Shown here: positions 39,265 to 62,950 of the stretch, in pieces
Numbering within the stretch: position 1 is the first letter of the stretch
Layout of the letters: every line of letters starts with the position of its first letter
NCBI GenBank assembly: GCA_964030475.1
Contig: CAXIPT010000011.1
Coordinates: 81,461-145,460 of the forward strand
DNA length: 64,000 nucleotides
Direction of reading: 5' to 3'
Source of the DNA: Tethya wilhelma
Taxonomy: Eukaryota > Porifera > Demospongiae > Tethyida > Tethyidae
Made by a program: the position numbers and the translations under genes
Notes under the pieces: generated by a model
Databases searched by the model: none
Told to the model about the DNA's origin: nothing
What the model saw: only the letters and a program-made list of their open reading frames with translations

Positions 39265-39382
39265 TGTAGTTGCCTGGCCAAGTAATGTCTTCCAATCCTC
39301 AAACTCTCAGACAGTAGCTCAATAGGTAAAATTATCGAGTCCCTCTGTCAATGGTACTGACAACAGTGTGCAGTGACTTCTG

Positions 39383-39389
39383 TTTTATA
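39383..39389 (-). promoter_or_regulatory. TATA box of the TIL-pacifastin gene
   Basis: On the minus strand TATAAAA lies about 120 bp upstream of the start codon at 39264, which would give a leader of roughly 90 bases. It is the clearest TATA box in the window; position and motif are the only evidence. Confidence 0.5.
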
Positions 39390-39786
39390 ACTGCTAAAGG
39401 TCTTAGCCAACAGGAAAATGAAAGCAAAACACACTTCTAATAGTTGGGGCTTCTATATCAGTTTGAGCTTACACAGATCCTAAATAGGGTGTTTAGATTC
39501 TAAGCATTTAGAATCCGGACTCAGAATATTCCGGATCTTACTGAGAATGTGTTGCTGGTCATGCAGTAAATCAAACATGCATGCAAAGAATGATTCACTT
39601 GTCAATGAAAACTACAGCTAGCTGTCGTAACGTGACCAGACCATTGAATGTGTCACTCTAGTCAGAGATGCCTCATAAATAAAAGAGCATGTGAATAGCT
39701 AAGAATCCTAACACATGCATGCATGGTATGGTTACTGAAAGTAGGAAAGGTACTCTTGTAATGCTTATATAATGATTATATAATAC

Positions 39787-41150
39787 AAGGAGTGGGGCTC
39801 GCTTCGCTCGCCCACTCCTTGTTTGTGTATGTTTAGGATCAGTTACTATAACTCAATAGCAAGATAAAATTGATGAGCAAAGATATTGTGTATAAATATT
39901 CTTCTATGGTCAATTAGCTTAGGACAACCTTTGCAATTGAAGCAGCACACAACAATCAGATTCACATCAATAATAGCATATATAAGCAATTGGAAACTCA
40001 AAGGGAAGCAATGCTGCTTATATAGTACTACTTTGCTTTGGCCAGCTCATGCAATTTACCTCACTACGTGACGTCACAAACGACCCTTTTCCGACTTCCG
40101 CCATTTTTGCAATCAGCTGGCAAAGAAACTCGTTATCTGGCTAGCTGTGTTTCGTGTACAGCGACAGAGAAGCAGACTTCTAGTAGTGAGTGTTCTCACC
40201 TCGTTACGCTTCATTTGTGAAGATTGGCACCCATAGCCCGCTTCTTTGTTGGATACAGATGCCACTGGTAAGCCTTGTCAGCGATCTCAAAAACAGCTAG
40301 CCATACTTATATTGCTTGTTGTTTTATCCTAGGCTAGCACTGTCTAAGCCAGCTTTCTTGACACTCTTTTCCTAGCTTGTATTCTCCACAGTCCAGAAAA
40401 AAAGCAGCTTTTAGTTCGAGGTCACATCACTTCCGGTGACCCTCCGTAACACACGGACGGACACACGGACGGACAAAACTTTGCTTATAATATGATTACA
40501 AGGAGCGTGGCTCGCTTCGCTTGCCATGCTCCTTGCTTGTGTATGAAGCTTACTGATGTTTACTGCTAGATGCATGCAAGCACAGGCATCCGCATAGTAA
40601 TAACTGGGCAGTGGGAGGTATATAACCATGCATGCATGTACTGCAATTTGGCCAGCTGGCTCAGTACACATGCATGCGTGCAATTTAGCTCAGTACGTGA
40701 CATCACAGACGACCCTTTTCTGACTTCCGCCATTTTTGCAATCATCTGGCAAAGAAACTTGTTATCTGGCTAGCTGTGTTTTGTGTACAGCGACAGAGAA
40801 GCAGATTTCTAAAAGCGAAAGCTCTCCCCTCGCTACGCTTCTTTTGTGAAAGATTGTCTGCTCTATCACGCTTCTTTGTCGAATCAGGATGCCACTGGTA
40901 AGCCTTGTCAGTGATCTCAAAAAAAGTTAGCCATACTTGTAGCGCCTGCCATTCTACATTAGGCTTGGACTATCTAAGCTAGCTCTCTAGGCACATTTTT
41001 CATAGTTTGAATTTTTACTGTCCAGAGAAAAAGTAGCATTTTAGCTCGAGGTCGCATATCACTTCCGGTGACCTTCCATTACACACACACACACACACGG
41101 ACACACACACGGACACACACAACTTTGCTTATAACACGATGTTACAATTA
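39787..41150. repeat. Tandem duplication of a promoter and first-exon-like unit
   Basis: Unit 1 (39787-40498) and unit 2 (40499-41150) share the same order: CAAGGAGTGGG-type hairpin, TGACGTCA or TGACATCA, GACTTCCGCCATTTTTGCAA, GCGACAGAGAAGCAGA, then ATGCCACTG followed by GTAAGCC. The YY1-type CCGCCATTTT next to a CRE-like site, and an ATG with three codons before a good splice donor, look like the promoter and first exon of a housekeeping gene. No second exon was found. Confidence 0.7.
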
Positions 41151-41157
41151 TAATATT

Positions 41158-42182
41158 ACAAGTAATAAAAATTTTTAAAAAATAAGCAGTGTAGGAATGG
41201 GTAGTGCTGTAAAAAGTATTGGAACAAGGAATGGTCTCAATTTCGGCACATGACTACTTCATTTTCATTTTGATCCCTCTAGCTAATAATTATTAGCTAA
41301 TTGTAACTAATTGTTGTAAATGGTTCAAAGAGTGATCTATATACTTGAATAGCTTATCAGTATTGATATAATGGTTCAAATTCCTGCCAATTTTATCACT
41401 TGGCTAAAAAGTGAAATAAAGTATTACAGTCAGGACTAGATTACTGGCCAAGACTTGGGCACAAAAAATGAAGTAGTCATGTGCCGAAATTGAGACCATT
41501 CCTTGTTCCAATACTTTTTACAGCACTGCCCATTCCTACACTGCTTATTTTTTAAAAATTTTTATTACTTGTTCATTCACTTTTTTCAACACTACAGTGA
41601 GGAGACCATCAGAGACTGGTTAGTCCCTACAAAAAGCTTGAGTTATCTGAGTAGTAGCTATTGTCTGCTAGAGCAGCTAATGCGCATGCGTATTAAATGC
41701 CACGTGGATAATCAATGACCTTTGAACTCTACCTACAAATGGCTACACATGAATTTATACTCTCAGTTTCAGAGCTTTCTAATTTTTGTTTAGGCTTATT
41801 TGTGATGTAAACGAGTATCAAGGAATGTACTACCTATGAAAAGGAGTTACTTTGTACTGTCAAAGTTGGCTCAACACATTCTGGTTCTCTGGAAATGCTT
41901 TTCAAGTAAGTCAGTTAGAAAGTACGTACGTACGTACGTACGTACGTTAGGAGAACAAAAATGGCACTGTTGTGGCTTCCCACTAGCTCTCTCTACGAGT
42001 GCTTAGGAAGGTTTCTGTAAGTTTTAGGCCTTGCATGCCATTGGTAATCTGTTAGTTAGAGCCTCTGAGCAAGTTTGAAGGCTTAATTTTGTTTGACTAG
42101 ATTTTTATGGTGACCAACATTTTGTATTGTGTCTATGGGACAGTCGGCCCATTCCTACTATACGTACTACCGTACGTATGAT
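41158..42182. mobile_element. 1-kb dispersed element, second copy
   Basis: It matches the reverse complement of 14080-15092 throughout. The first 410 bp are a hairpin with arms of about 110 bp (TGTAGGAATGGGTAGTGCTG and its mate). The far end is again TACGTACTACCGTACGTA. At 41921-41947 the copy has an expanded GTAC repeat that is much shorter in the other copy. No transposase ORF. Confidence 0.85.
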
Positions 42183-42760
42183 TATAGGATCTATAATTTT
42201 AGGCTATTATGATAGAATGAACACACTGTTAAATTTTGGTGTGTAAAAACGAAAATAAAAATTAATAACACACATCGATCGGTTTAAAAGTGTGCTACTT
42301 AACAGTGACAGTTTGCAGGGTATTAAATTTACATTCATTAATTATTCCACACGGTATTCTATCAAATTATCATAATTAACTTATCGTATCTATAGACTTA
42401 CGTTTCTAATAATAAAATAATGGTTATTTTATGGAAGTCTCTCACAAGCTTGAATAGAAAATGTCAAAACTTTGTTTCTTTCATGACCACCTAATAATTA
42501 TTAGCTTGCACGATGAATTCGAATTCACCATGCAAGATAGCAAGTTAACAGCTACCCAAACTTGTGATGAAATGAATTATTCTTGCAAAGTTAATGTTAG
42601 TGCGCCTACTATAATACATCAGAAATTCTTACAAAAAAACATGCATATATGCATACAAGTAAAAAAGGAATACTAGACCAGATGTATGAATATAAGTCTC
42701 ACTGTTTATTATAGTTTGTCCAAAAGATCATGAACTGTACATCTTCAATCATCAATCCTT

Positions 42761-50947
<8,187 letters not shown>

Positions 50948-51100
50948 TTAACAACTTTTATGTGTGTACAAAAGAATGTGTTTTGCACAAAAATTTTGTT
51001 GTTGGTGGTTACTAACAAGTTGTAAAATATACAATGTATATTTAAGTAAAAGACTTTATTCAAAGTGGATTGCTATGCCAAAATGACAACATAAATAATT

Positions 51101-53236
51101 TCATTGAGAAAAGGTTGCTATTTCCACTTCATTGCTTGCATTCGCCATTAAAAACGGAGGTGGTTTATCGGGTGTAATCTCACCACCATATCCACCAAAG
51201 GTGACTATTTTATTACCAGAGCAGTCAGAGGCTATACACCAGCATGTCGGTGAGAGTTTATTTCCAATGACCTGCCAGTTGTTAGTTGGAGGTGTGTACA
51301 TGTATACAGTAGTGACTGATCTATTTTCAAGGTCAGATCCTCCAATGGAGAGCAGACAACCGTTGACTTCAATGCAACTTGATCTCGTCACAGGCAAGTC
51401 TGCTACTCTTTGCCAATTTTTCGATGATGAAGTTCGATCTTGGTGTTTACCTGTGATCTTTTTCGTCATTTTAGACGCTAGTGAACGAGAGTGATGTTTT
51501 TCGAAAAACTTTCCCAATGGGCAGCTAAAAACCTCCGTGATTTGCTCCTCCTTGGTGTTTCGGCCTCCGAGCAAGTACATCTGATCCCGACACATCTTGA
51601 TCGTACCCCAAAAGAACCTTTGAGGTGCGTCAATCACACGAGACCACGTCAGGGTGTTGATATCCATGACTTCGATTATGGAACACGTTTCACCGTCTTC
51701 TACGATTCCTCCTGCTACCACGAGAACATCACACTTGCACACTGTTGTCGGGGCAGCTCTGCTCGTAGGCATAGGTGGATAGAGAGCCATCCATTTTCCA
51801 TCACTGGCAATTTTTGTGAGACTGAGTAGCTTATTTGACGGATTCCCATCGTCATTTTCCCCACCAATGATCGTAACTAGGTGGTTTACGATGGCTATGG
51901 AGCACATCTTGTCATCGCAATCGGGCAAGTCTGTCCAAGACTCTGATATCGTGTTGTAGGTGAATATTGATCGTACTCCTGCCGGGCGTAGATAGACAAC
52001 AGCTCCATCGCTGATGGCGTTCGGTCCTCTGAGTATACCAAATGGTGCATTCTTTTGCCTTTTCCAGTCGATTGTGATGGGATGGTCACCTTTTTGACGG
52101 TCTTGGTGAGCTTCGATGGCTTTCTTGAGCTCCTTTTCCTTTTCTTTCAAAATTTCCTCCATTTTTTTGACTTGTTTTTGCGATTCTTTCAATTGCTCTT
52201 GTAATTCCTCTACTGCATGTGTATCAGTTGGGCTACCATCGTCATTACACTCTTGTGGTTCACTCATACCTTTTCTACTCTGCTTGCTTTCGACGTATAG
52301 CCCGTCTTGTTTCAAAGACTCTAGGTTCTCGCACAGCTCGTGAGCTGAAGGTCTTTCACTGTCGATATCTTTGAGGCAATCCAGTGCGACCGTCAAGAGA
52401 GGATGGGTGTGTTCGATCCCATCAATGTGCTTCTGTCGTCTTTCAACTTCAGAGACGCGAACTTCTATGATCGGAAATTGCGGATGATTGATACGAACAG
52501 TTTTCAAACGATCGTCAGGATCGGGAAACTTCCTCACGAGAATTTGAATCAGGATTACTCCAAACGAAAAGCAGTCGATCTTTTCCGTGTATGTTGGCTT
52601 ATCGCCTATCGCTTCAGGAGGCATATAGACGTCTGTACCAGGGCACATTGTGTAAGACAAACCAGCTGTGTGGCTGTTTCTTTGACTGAGTGTTGCCATT
52701 CCAAAGTCACTCACTTTGGCTCTCACATCAGAAATGAGCAGTATATTGTTGCTGGAGAGATCCCTGTGAGTGATTCCATTGTAGTGAAGGAAGGACAGAG
52801 CCTTGGCTACATCGTGGCAAAAATCAACTTGCGTGTGGTAAGGAACGGCTTCGTGAATGTGCTCCAAGTAGCTAGTCAAGCTATAGTCTAGAAGCTCCAT
52901 AAGAAGAACTGGTAGCTTTGATTCTGGGTCTTGAAAAGTGCCCAAATATTGTACAATGTTTGGATGTTTGAGAGCACTTAGGTACTCGCATTCTTGTTGG
53001 AATCTTCTAAACGGTAGTCTGTGTTGTTCGTTCTCTTTAGCTAGCTGCTGTAGTCGAGGGTCGAACAAAGTTGGGTGGAGGATCTTAGCAGCACAAATGA
53101 GATTGTCACATTTAGCCTTGTAGACAGATCCGTATGATCCAATACCAAGAGTTTGAGATTTGAGAATCTTGATAGAATGGTAGCCTATCTCACTAGGCCT
53201 GTTGGCTGTAGCAGTTGACTGATCACTGTCAGACAT
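51101..53236 (-). CDS. Protein kinase-Kelch protein, copy 1
   Basis: One uninterrupted ORF of 711 residues. The kinase domain spans about 22-320: glycine loop GIGSYGSV (31-38), Lys51, HRDLSSNN with Asp159 and Asn164, DFG at 177-179, then MPPEA, so all catalytic residues are present. It resembles TKL-type kinases. Residues about 340-395 are a charged coiled coil (EELQEQLKESQKQVKKMEE). From about 400 on, Kelch-type repeats follow (VVYLRPAGVRSIFTYNTISE, VVAGGIVEDGE, MYLLGGRN, LLSIGGSDLE, IVTFGGYGG), presumably a beta-propeller for partner binding. No signal peptide or membrane segment is present. The absence of introns contrasts with all neighbours. The start follows a possible acceptor (CTACAG 18 bases upstream), so a 5' untranslated exon is likely. 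The substrate is unknown. Confidence 0.93.
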   Translation of the reverse strand: MSDSDQSTATANRPSEIGYHSIKILKSQTLGIGSYGSVYKAKCDNLICAAKILHPTLFDPRLQQLAKENEQHRLPFRRFQQECEYLSALKHPNIVQYLGTFQDPESKLPVLLMELLDYSLTSYLEHIHEAVPYHTQVDFCHDVAKALSFLHYNGITHRDLSSNNILLISDVRAKVSDFGMATLSQRNSHTAGLSYTMCPGTDVYMPPEAIGDKPTYTEKIDCFSFGVILIQILVRKFPDPDDRLKTVRINHPQFPIIEVRVSEVERRQKHIDGIEHTHPLLTVALDCLKDIDSERPSAHELCENLESLKQDGLYVESKQSRKGMSEPQECNDDGSPTDTHAVEELQEQLKESQKQVKKMEEILKEKEKELKKAIEAHQDRQKGDHPITIDWKRQKNAPFGILRGPNAISDGAVVYLRPAGVRSIFTYNTISESWTDLPDCDDKMCSIAIVNHLVTIIGGENDDGNPSNKLLSLTKIASDGKWMALYPPMPTSRAAPTTVCKCDVLVVAGGIVEDGETCSIIEVMDINTLTWSRVIDAPQRFFWGTIKMCRDQMYLLGGRNTKEEQITEVFSCPLGKFFEKHHSRSLASKMTKKITGKHQDRTSSSKNWQRVADLPVTRSSCIEVNGCLLSIGGSDLENRSVTTVYMYTPPTNNWQVIGNKLSPTCWCIASDCSGNKIVTFGGYGGEITPDKPPPFLMANASNEVEIATFSQ

Positions 53237-54718
53237 AATTTGAGAATATCTGTAGAAATGTGACAGATATACAGGAATTACTTATGATGCTTTAGCACAT
53301 TCACCTGCCATTAATTATTATTTAGCCAGAAGTGATTACAGCCTCATTTCAGGGTTCCTTCCTCATATATAGTCAGAGAGGTAATGAATTGCTCAGCTTT
53401 TTAAATAATAGCCTTGTGCCATTTCTTTCTTTCAACTAAATAATAACTTACCTCAGAGTCTGTCTCTGCCTGTATTTGTATATGCAAAGCAAATCTTCAT
53501 TAGAAGGAAAGAGAGAGAGAAGCTATATAATATAACCAGAGGGAGAGAATGAATTATTTAGCTACCTATTTAGAGTCTAAGATGTAGTTGTGATACTTAC
53601 CCTTGTCTTGGCCTATTGTTGGTTGAATTTTCAAGTTGTACTTGGCACAGTCCTAGCAAGCTGAATATGTCTTGTCATGAACTAAAATTCCAGAATCACT
53701 AGCAAGAATTTAAACTGTAGTAGTTTACATCAGACCAACAAGGTCACATGCTCAACCATCAGGGTAGAGTACCTCTGTGCAATTACATAACTTGTAGTAA
53801 ATTTAATACCCTTGAACTACTGTATAACACAAGTTTCCACAGCGATGCATGTTAGAAACCAGTGATGTTTGCAGGTACTGTACATTAGGGAATGCAATTC
53901 ATTGAATGGTCCTATGTAGACTTACTGGGATACTGGCAATTTCCACAGTATGAAAATTGTAGTGCCTTTTGTACACAATAGAAAGTAAATGATGTAATAG
54001 TTATTGTTTTGTTGTGAGTATATACACATGCAGTACTGTACACATTATATGAAGCCTAAGTTGCAGTTTGGGTGGGAGGGGGGGTTAGACTGGGAAGATC
54101 AGGCATATGATAAACTAATGAAAAACTATACATATACGTCATCTAAAAGGATCTCTATAATTTGGCTGATCGATGCTATATAAGTGCAAAATACTGATCC
54201 AAAATGAAATATAAACAATCAGGAATAACTCAGCCTAGGAAGGTTGTACAAAAGTTGGACTTGCACCATTCTGGTCAGCTCAATAAGTTGACTCTTGCAA
54301 ACTTATATCATCTGCTCGAAGTATAGTAACTGTTATAATGATACTTGAAACGTTAACGCAATGGCCATATACAGTATGACTCGGCCGGCAGAACAGTCTC
54401 ACTAGTATTCCCTGAATTTTAATGTTTGTATTGTGAGTGGACCGCTGGCCTAACGACTGTCTTAAGATATAGTTCTACATGTGAGTGTATATTATTGTGG
54501 TTTTGTCTTCAAGTCACATGCTGCATCTATAGGATAAAATAACAACTTTTATGTGTGTACAAAAGAATGTGTTTTGCACAAAATATTTGTTATTGGTGGT
54601 TATATAGTATAAGTTGTTAAGTATCATGTAAGTATCTACATGAGAAAGAAAGTTTTTCTAAGTGGATTATTACTGTGCCAAAATGATTCATGACATTCAT
54701 GTACTCATTAAATTCATT

Positions 54719-56863
54719 TTATTGAGAAAATGTTGCTATTTCTACTTTGTTGCTCGCGTTTTCGATCAAAAATGAAGATGATTTATCAGGCGTTATTTCT
54801 TCAGCATAACCACCAAAGGTCACTATTTTGTTACCAGAGCAGTCAGAGGCTATACACCAACATGTCGGTGAGAGTTTATTTCCAATGACCTGCCAGTTGT
54901 TAGTTGAAGGTATGTACATGTATACACTAGTGACTGGTCTGTTTTCAAGATCGATTCCTCCGATGGAGAGTAGACAACCGTTGACTTCGATACAAGTTGA
55001 TCGTGTCACAGGCAAATCAGCTACTCTTTGCCAATTTTGTGACGATGAAGTTTGATCTTGGTTTTCCCCACTGATCACTTTTGTCTTTCTGAATCCTAGT
55101 GAACGAGAGTTATGTTCGGCAAAAAACTTGCCCAGTGGGTAGCTAAAAACCTCTGTGATTTGCTCCCTCTTGGTGTTCCAGCCTCCGAGCAAGTACATAT
55201 GATCACGACACATCTTGATCGTACCCCAAAAGAACCTTTGAGGTGCGTCAATCACTCGCGTCCATGTCAGGGCATTGGTATCCATGACTTCGATCGTGGA
55301 ACACATTTCACCATCTTCTACGATTCCTCCTGCTACCACGAGAACATCACACTTACACACTGTTGTTGGGGCAGCTCTGCTAGTGGGCATTGGTGGATAG
55401 AGAGCCATCCATTTGCCATCGCTGGCAATTTTCGTGAGACTGAGTAGCTTATTTGAAGAAGTCCCGTCAAGATTTCTTCCACCAATGGCTGTAACTAGGT
55501 GGTTTACAATGGCTATGGAACACATCTTATCGCCACAATCGGGCAAGTCTGTCCAAGATTCTGATATCGTGTTGTAGGCGTATATCGCTTGCATTCCTGC
55601 TGGACGTAGATAGACAATGGCTCCATCGCTGATGGCATTTGGTCCTCTGACAATCCTGAATGGAGCATTTTTTAGCCTTTTCCAGTCGATTGTGACAGGA
55701 TGGTTGCCTGTTTGACGCTCTTGATGTGCTTCTTCAGCTTTCTTGAGTTCTTTCTCCTTTTCTTTCAAAATTTTCTCCATTTTTTTGACTTGTTTTTGCG
55801 ATTCTTTTAATTTCTCTTGTAATTCCTCTACAGCATGTGTATCAGGCGTACTTCCACTGTCAATCCACTCTTGTGGTTCACTCATACCATTTCTTCTCTT
55901 CTTGCTTTCAACATAAAGCGCGTCTTGTTTCAAAGACTCAAGGCTCTCGCACAGCTCGTGAGCTGAAGGTCTTTCACTGTCGGCATCTTTGAGGCAGTCC
56001 AGTGCGACCATCAAGAGGGGATGGGTGCGTTCGATCTCGTCAATGTGTCTCTGTCGTCTTTCAACTTCAGAGACACGAACTTCAATGACTGGATATTGCG
56101 GGTGATTGATACGAACGGTTTTCAAACGGTCATCAGGATCAGGGAACTTCCTCGCGAGAATCTGAATCAGGATTACCCCGAAAGAAAAGCAGTCGATCTT
56201 TTCTGTGTATATTGGCTTATCTCCTATTGCTTCAGGAGGCATGTAGACATCTGTACCTGGGCACATTGTGTATGACATACCTGTGTGTCCTCTTAAGCTG
56301 TTTCTCTGACTGAGTGTTGCCATTCCAAAGTCACTCACTTTGGCTCTCACGTTGGAAATGAGCAGAATATTGTTGCTGGAGAGATCCCTGTGAGTGATTC
56401 CATTGTTGTGAAGGAAGGACAGAGCCTTGGCTATATCGTGACAAAAATTGACTTGTGTGTGATAAGGTACGGCTTCGTGAATGCTCTCCAAGTAGCTAGT
56501 CAAGCTACAGTCTAGAAGCTCCATAAGAAGAACTGGCAGTTTTGAATCCGGGTCTTGAAAAGTGCCCAGATATTGGACAATGTTTGGATGTTTGAGAGCA
56601 CTTAGATACTCACATTCTTGCTGGAATCTTCTAAAAGGTAATCTGTGTTGTTCGTTCTCTTTAGCTAGCTGCTGTAGTCGAGGGTCGAACAAGGTCGGAT
56701 GGAGGACCTTAGCAGCACAAATGAGATCATCACATTTAGCTTTGTAAACAGATCCATATGATCCAATACCGAGAGTTTGAGATTTGAGAATCTGGATCGA
56801 ATGGTAACCTATTTCACTCAGAGGCTTGTTGGCTGTAGCAGTTGACTGATCACTGTCAGACAT
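54719..56863 (-). CDS. Protein kinase-Kelch protein, copy 2
   Basis: Uninterrupted ORF of 714 residues from Met at 56863 (MSDSDQSTATANKP); the longer in-frame start at 56920 is not conserved in copy 1 and is rejected. It has the same layout as copy 1: glycine loop GIGSYGSV, AAK, HRDLSSNN, DFG, coiled coil, Kelch repeats (MYLLGGWN, LLSIGGIDLE, IVTFGGYAE). Differences include LRGHTG in the activation segment where copy 1 is shorter, and scattered substitutions in the Kelch part. The reading frame and catalytic residues are intact in both, so both are probably functional. The stop codon overlaps AATAAA. Confidence 0.93.
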   Translation of the reverse strand: MSDSDQSTATANKPLSEIGYHSIQILKSQTLGIGSYGSVYKAKCDDLICAAKVLHPTLFDPRLQQLAKENEQHRLPFRRFQQECEYLSALKHPNIVQYLGTFQDPDSKLPVLLMELLDCSLTSYLESIHEAVPYHTQVNFCHDIAKALSFLHNNGITHRDLSSNNILLISNVRAKVSDFGMATLSQRNSLRGHTGMSYTMCPGTDVYMPPEAIGDKPIYTEKIDCFSFGVILIQILARKFPDPDDRLKTVRINHPQYPVIEVRVSEVERRQRHIDEIERTHPLLMVALDCLKDADSERPSAHELCESLESLKQDALYVESKKRRNGMSEPQEWIDSGSTPDTHAVEELQEKLKESQKQVKKMEKILKEKEKELKKAEEAHQERQTGNHPVTIDWKRLKNAPFRIVRGPNAISDGAIVYLRPAGMQAIYAYNTISESWTDLPDCGDKMCSIAIVNHLVTAIGGRNLDGTSSNKLLSLTKIASDGKWMALYPPMPTSRAAPTTVCKCDVLVVAGGIVEDGEMCSTIEVMDTNALTWTRVIDAPQRFFWGTIKMCRDHMYLLGGWNTKREQITEVFSYPLGKFFAEHNSRSLGFRKTKVISGENQDQTSSSQNWQRVADLPVTRSTCIEVNGCLLSIGGIDLENRPVTSVYMYIPSTNNWQVIGNKLSPTCWCIASDCSGNKIVTFGGYAEEITPDKSSSFLIENASNKVEIATFSQ

Positions 56864-57409
56864 TGGGAATGTATCTGTTGAAATGTGACAGATATACAGG
56901 AATAGCATATTATTATTCACTTTGCCATAATTTTACATAATTTGTTTAGCTAGAAGCTAGTGTATACAGCCTCATTTCAAGGCTCTTTCCTCATAAATTA
57001 TGAATTGCTCAGTTTTCAATAGCCTTGTGCCATTTCTTTGTTTCATCTACATGTACACATACTGTAATTTGTAAAATGAAAACTCACCTCTGTCTTGGCC
57101 TATATTAGTTCAATTGTCAAAAGTTTAGTACTGGACAGCTCTGTATATAGCTAGCAAACTGAAGATGTCTTCTCTAGCAAACTAAAGATGTCTTGTCACA
57201 AACTGAAACTGTAGCAAGAAACTAGTCTGTAGGAGTTTAGATATCAGGCCAGGACTGGAATGATACCATCAACCTTCAGACCTGGGTGTGTATACTAAGG
57301 TAGAGTACTGACCTCTGCTAACTTCCTGTGATAAATCTTCCCTAAACCACAATAAGTAAACAAAAACAATTATGGGATACAAAAAGTTTGCATAGCTGAA
57401 TGTGGCCAA

Positions 57410-57677
57410 TTTCACTTCTCCCTTCAAAATTTCTTCATAACTTGGCCGTAATTCATGCTATTGCGTTATTCTAGATACCATTCAACTGCAAATTTCACAT
57501 AGGTTCTGTTAGTGCCTTTTAAAATACTCTACACCTTACCAGTCAAAAGCTACAGCCTCCTATGTGTCTGCCCCATACATAAACTATGGGACATTCCATT
57601 GACCACAGATACTACAAACCTGTAGTAAGTCAAACCACACTACTTACTGGGGAGAAGTAAACGCGCGAATAGACTTT
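57410..57677. mobile_element. MITE with ..GCGAATAGACTT end, second copy
   Basis: It shares TTCTTCATAACTTGGCCGTA, GATACCATTC, GCAAATTTCAC and the right end GCGAATAGACTTTA with 4759-5025. It ends within a few bases of the kinase relic at 57683. The left terminal repeat is worn. Confidence 0.75.
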
Positions 57678-57682
57678 AGGGC

Positions 57683-57720
57683 TGTTGGGCTGTAGCAGTT
57701 GACTGGTCACTGACAGACAT
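57683..57720 (-). pseudogene. N-terminal stump of a third kinase-Kelch copy
   Basis: On the minus strand ATG at 57720 opens MSVSDQSTATAQQ, matching the first residues of the two intact genes, and the 5' flank (57721-58500) also matches theirs. Similarity stops after about 12 codons, where the MITE begins; kinase and Kelch parts are missing. Confidence 0.8.
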
Positions 57721-58692
57721 TGTGGGTATTTACAAATGTAGCAGCTATATATACAAGAATTATGATAATATTCGCCCATTTACTTGCCAAGATTACCCAG
57801 CAGTATAGCAGCAGTATTCCAGACTCTCTTCTTTAAAATTTTACATGTACAAGGCAAAATTTATAGAAGGGAAGAGAGAGCGAGAAAAGCTATATAATAT
57901 AGCCATGCAGAGATAGAATGAATTATTTAGCTACCTATTTAGAGTCTAAGATCTAGTTGTGATACTTACCTTCTTGTCTTGGCCTATTGTTGGTTGAATT
58001 TTCAAGTGTACTGGACACTCCTAGCAAGCTGAAGATGAACTGAATCACTAGCAAAAAGCTGTAGTAGTTTACATCAGACTACCAAGGTCACATGTTCAAC
58101 CAGAGGGAAGAATACCTCTGTGCTCTGGTAGATAATTCCCCAAGACTACTGCATAACACAAGTTTCCACAGCATAACACAAGTTTCCACAGCGATACATG
58201 TTCGAAACCAGTGATGTTTGCAAATCGTACTGCCTTTTGTACACAATTGAAAGTAAATTATGTAATAGCTGTTGTTTTGTTGAGAGTACACATACAGTAC
58301 ACATTATATGAAGCCTAAGTTGTAGTTTGGGGGGACGGTTAGACTGGGAAGATTGTAAGAAATTTAATTGATAAACATGAATTATCTAATGAAAAACTAC
58401 ATACATCATGTACTGTGTTTAATTTGGCTGGTTGATCTTAAGTGAAATTAACATACTGAACCAAAATGAAACAAAAAATGAAGAATAACTCAGCCTAGGA
58501 AGGTCGTACAAAAGTAGGATATGCACCATTGTGATCGGCACAATGAGATCTTTCAAATGGTGTGTTACAATGAAAATTTGTATTTTTGTCAAAGTTGCTC
58601 AAAACCATGAACTACAGTACATGTATATACAACTTTCCTAGACCGAGATATTGAGTAATGAAGTACACACACACATACACACACACACACAN

Positions 58693-62950
<4,258 letters not shown>

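Noticed and set aside
39787..39822. Hairpin CAAGGAGTGGG with its complement as a transcription terminator
   Set aside because: Animal pol II genes do not use such terminators, and the hairpin recurs at 40499 as part of a duplicated repeat.
52403..52891. Plus-strand ORF of 162 codons, and similar ones at 51132 and 56021
   Set aside because: They are antisense shadows of the kinase-Kelch genes, whose strand carries clear domains.
54719..56920. Longer start (56920) for kinase-Kelch copy 2
   Set aside because: The extra 19 residues have no counterpart in copy 1, where the start is at MSDSDQ.
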